Positions 62,808 to 64,000 of a stretch of 64,000 bases of DNA are shown in pieces; position 1 is the stretch's first letter, and each line of letters opens with the position of its first letter. A program made the translations under genes and the position numbers. The stretch is from Microbacterium stercoris (GTDB lineage Bacteria > Actinomycetota > Actinomycetes > Actinomycetales > Microbacteriaceae). Under the pieces are notes generated by a model. It saw only the letters and a list, made by a program, of their open reading frames with translations. It searched no databases and was not told the DNA's origin. The stretch lies in contig NZ_JAGFOA010000004.1 in the NCBI RefSeq assembly GCF_017592545.1, forward strand, positions 124,001 through 188,000, given 5' to 3'.

Positions 62808-64000
62808 GTGACCGAGCAGCCCCACGAGACCCCCGTTGGCATCGACGAGACGACGACCGAGACGCAGGGCCCGCTCTACGCCTCAGCCGCCGCTTCCTCG
62901 GGGGCGCCGTTCATCGAGACCCCTGTCGCGTATGACGCGATCCTGCTCGCCTCCTTCGGTGGGCCGGAGGGGCAGGATGATGTCATCCCGTTCCTGCGCA
63001 ACGTCACGCGGGGCCGCGGCATCCCGGACGAGCGGCTCGAGGAGGTCGCCACGCACTACCGCCACTTCGGCGGTGTGAGCCCGATCAACGCGCAGAACCG
63101 CGCGCTGAAGGAGGCCCTGGAGGCGGAGATCGCGCGTCGCGGGCTCGACCTGCCGGTGTACTGGGGCAACCGCAACTGGGCCCCCTTCCTGGATGCGGCC
63201 GTGACCGAGGCCGACGCGGCGGGACACCGCAACCTCATCGCGATCTCCACCAGCGCCTACAGCTCGTTCTCGAGCTGCCGCCAGTACCGCGAGGACTTCG
63301 CCCGCGTGCTGGAGGAGACGGGCCTCGGCGGTCGCGTGTCGATCGACAAGGTGCGTCAGTTCTTCGATCACCCCGGGTTCGTCCAGCCCTTCATCGACGG
63401 TGTCGAGGCGGCGCTGCGCGACTATCTGGCCGACGGTCTCGCTCCGGCCGAGATCCGCGTGCTCTTCTCCACCCACAGCGTGCCGATGCAGGACGCCGAT
63501 CGCTCCGGTCCGCGCGATGTCGACTGGGGCGAGGGTGGCGCGTACGCCGCCCAGCACCTGGCGGTCGCCGAAGCGGTCATGGCGGACATCGCCACGCGCA
63601 TCCCCGAGGCCGCCGAGGTGTCGTGGAAGCTCGTCTACCAGTCGCGCTCCGGCCCCGCGTCCCAGCCGTGGCTCGAGCCCGACATCAACGACGTCATCGC
63701 CGAGCTTCCCGCCGAGGGTGTTCGGGCGATCGCGATCGTGCCCCTGGGCTTCGTGAGCGACCACATGGAGGTGCTCTGGGATCTCGACAACGAGGCGACC
63801 GAGTCCGCCGCCGAGGCAGGCCTCCGGTCCGTGCGCACCCCGACTCCCGGTGTCGATCCGGCGTACGTCGCGGGCCTCATCGACCTCGTCGAGGAGCGCC
63901 TGAACGGCACGCCGGCCGCCGAGCGTCCGCGCCGCACCGACCTCGGCCCCTGGTTCGACGTGTGCCGCCCCGGCTGCTGCGAGAACGTCCGTGCGGGATT
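62808..64000 (+). CDS. hemH: Ferrochelatase (coproporphyrin-type), cut by the window end
   Basis: Inserts iron into the porphyrin; actinobacterial members act on coproporphyrin III. At least 397 residues are visible. After a 30-residue polar lead come AILLASFGGPEG, the HYRHFGGVSPINAQN box, ISTSAYSSFSSCRQY, the catalytic histidine in FSTHSVPM, and VYQSRSGPASQPWLEPD. The late CRPGCCEN cysteines fit the [2Fe-2S] site of this family. The start could also be the ATG at 62799; the GTG is favoured by GGAG at 62801-62804. The 3' end is outside the window. Confidence 0.92.
   Translation, partial: MTEQPHETPVGIDETTTETQGPLYASAAASSGAPFIETPVAYDAILLASFGGPEGQDDVIPFLRNVTRGRGIPDERLEEVATHYRHFGGVSPINAQNRALKEALEAEIARRGLDLPVYWGNRNWAPFLDAAVTEADAAGHRNLIAISTSAYSSFSSCRQYREDFARVLEETGLGGRVSIDKVRQFFDHPGFVQPFIDGVEAALRDYLADGLAPAEIRVLFSTHSVPMQDADRSGPRDVDWGEGGAYAAQHLAVAEAVMADIATRIPEAAEVSWKLVYQSRSGPASQPWLEPDINDVIAELPAEGVRAIAIVPLGFVSDHMEVLWDLDNEATESAAEAGLRSVRTPTPGVDPAYVAGLIDLVEERLNGTPAAERPRRTDLGPWFDVCRPGCCENVRAG

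Overview
The window is a contiguous, very GC-rich bacterial chromosome segment with dense coding, many GTG starts, start/stop overlaps of the ATGA type, tRNA genes that do not encode CCA, and actinobacterial marker families (DUF2469, DUF2017, SufU, an EttA-type ABC-F, oligoribonuclease, Cys-rich ferrochelatase). Gene order (rplS-lepB-rnhB, yraN-comM-dprA, rpsB-tsf-pyrH-frr-cdsA with a DivIVA-repeat protein, cysteine desulfurase-mnmA-ligA, gatCAB-dinB) and codon use point to the Actinomycetota, most likely Microbacteriaceae (Microbacterium or a close relative). The family call is inference, because no rRNA lies in the window.

1-12.3 kb holds translation, cell-envelope and DNA-uptake/recombination housekeeping: rplS, lepB, rnhB, a translationally coupled yraN-comM-dprA set on the minus strand, DUF2469, xerC, an M23 protein, then rpsB-tsf // pyrH // frr-cdsA. 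12.3-20.7 kb holds a transglycosylase-like secreted protein, a zinc-ribbon-like protein, an alpha/beta hydrolase, an AI-2E-family exporter, a large membrane protein, a thioredoxin-like TPR protein, and a desulfurase-MnmA pair for tRNA thiolation. LigA, an aldo-keto reductase, a DEAD-box helicase and an acyl-CoA synthetase follow.

27.8-33.8 kb is a surface-glycan cluster: a sialyltransferase-like protein, a CMP-sialate synthetase fused to a HAD phosphatase, a NeuB-like synthase without its usual C-terminal domain, a putative glycosyltransferase and a GT-C membrane glycosyltransferase. It is preceded by three GTTCACC direct repeats exactly 22 bp apart, which resemble actinobacterial PHO boxes. 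33.8-51 kb returns to housekeeping: gatCAB, a GH3 enzyme, dinB, a zincin-clpS-DUF2017 set, tRNA-His, orn, tRNA-Arg, a MocR/YczE pair with a clear operator and an unlisted 53-residue membrane peptide, msrA, an ssb paralogue, ettA and sufSU.

52.0-55.6 kb is an accessory island inserted exactly at the sufU stop codon, bounded by an 11-bp direct repeat (GCGACTGATTC). Inside are two tandem modules. Each has a 135-bp repeat that begins with the 3' half of a tRNA-Gln, then one unknown cargo gene, then an integrase remnant pointing back. The terminator that belonged to sufU now lies on the far side of the island. After it come an orphan osmolyte-binding lipoprotein, tesB, a conserved protein, a truncated haemoglobin, an MscS channel, pepN and the start of hemH, which runs off the window.

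A recurring regulatory theme is leaderless transcription: at more than a dozen genes a TANNNT-type -10 hexamer ends exactly 6 or 7 bases before the start codon. I used this to choose several starts.
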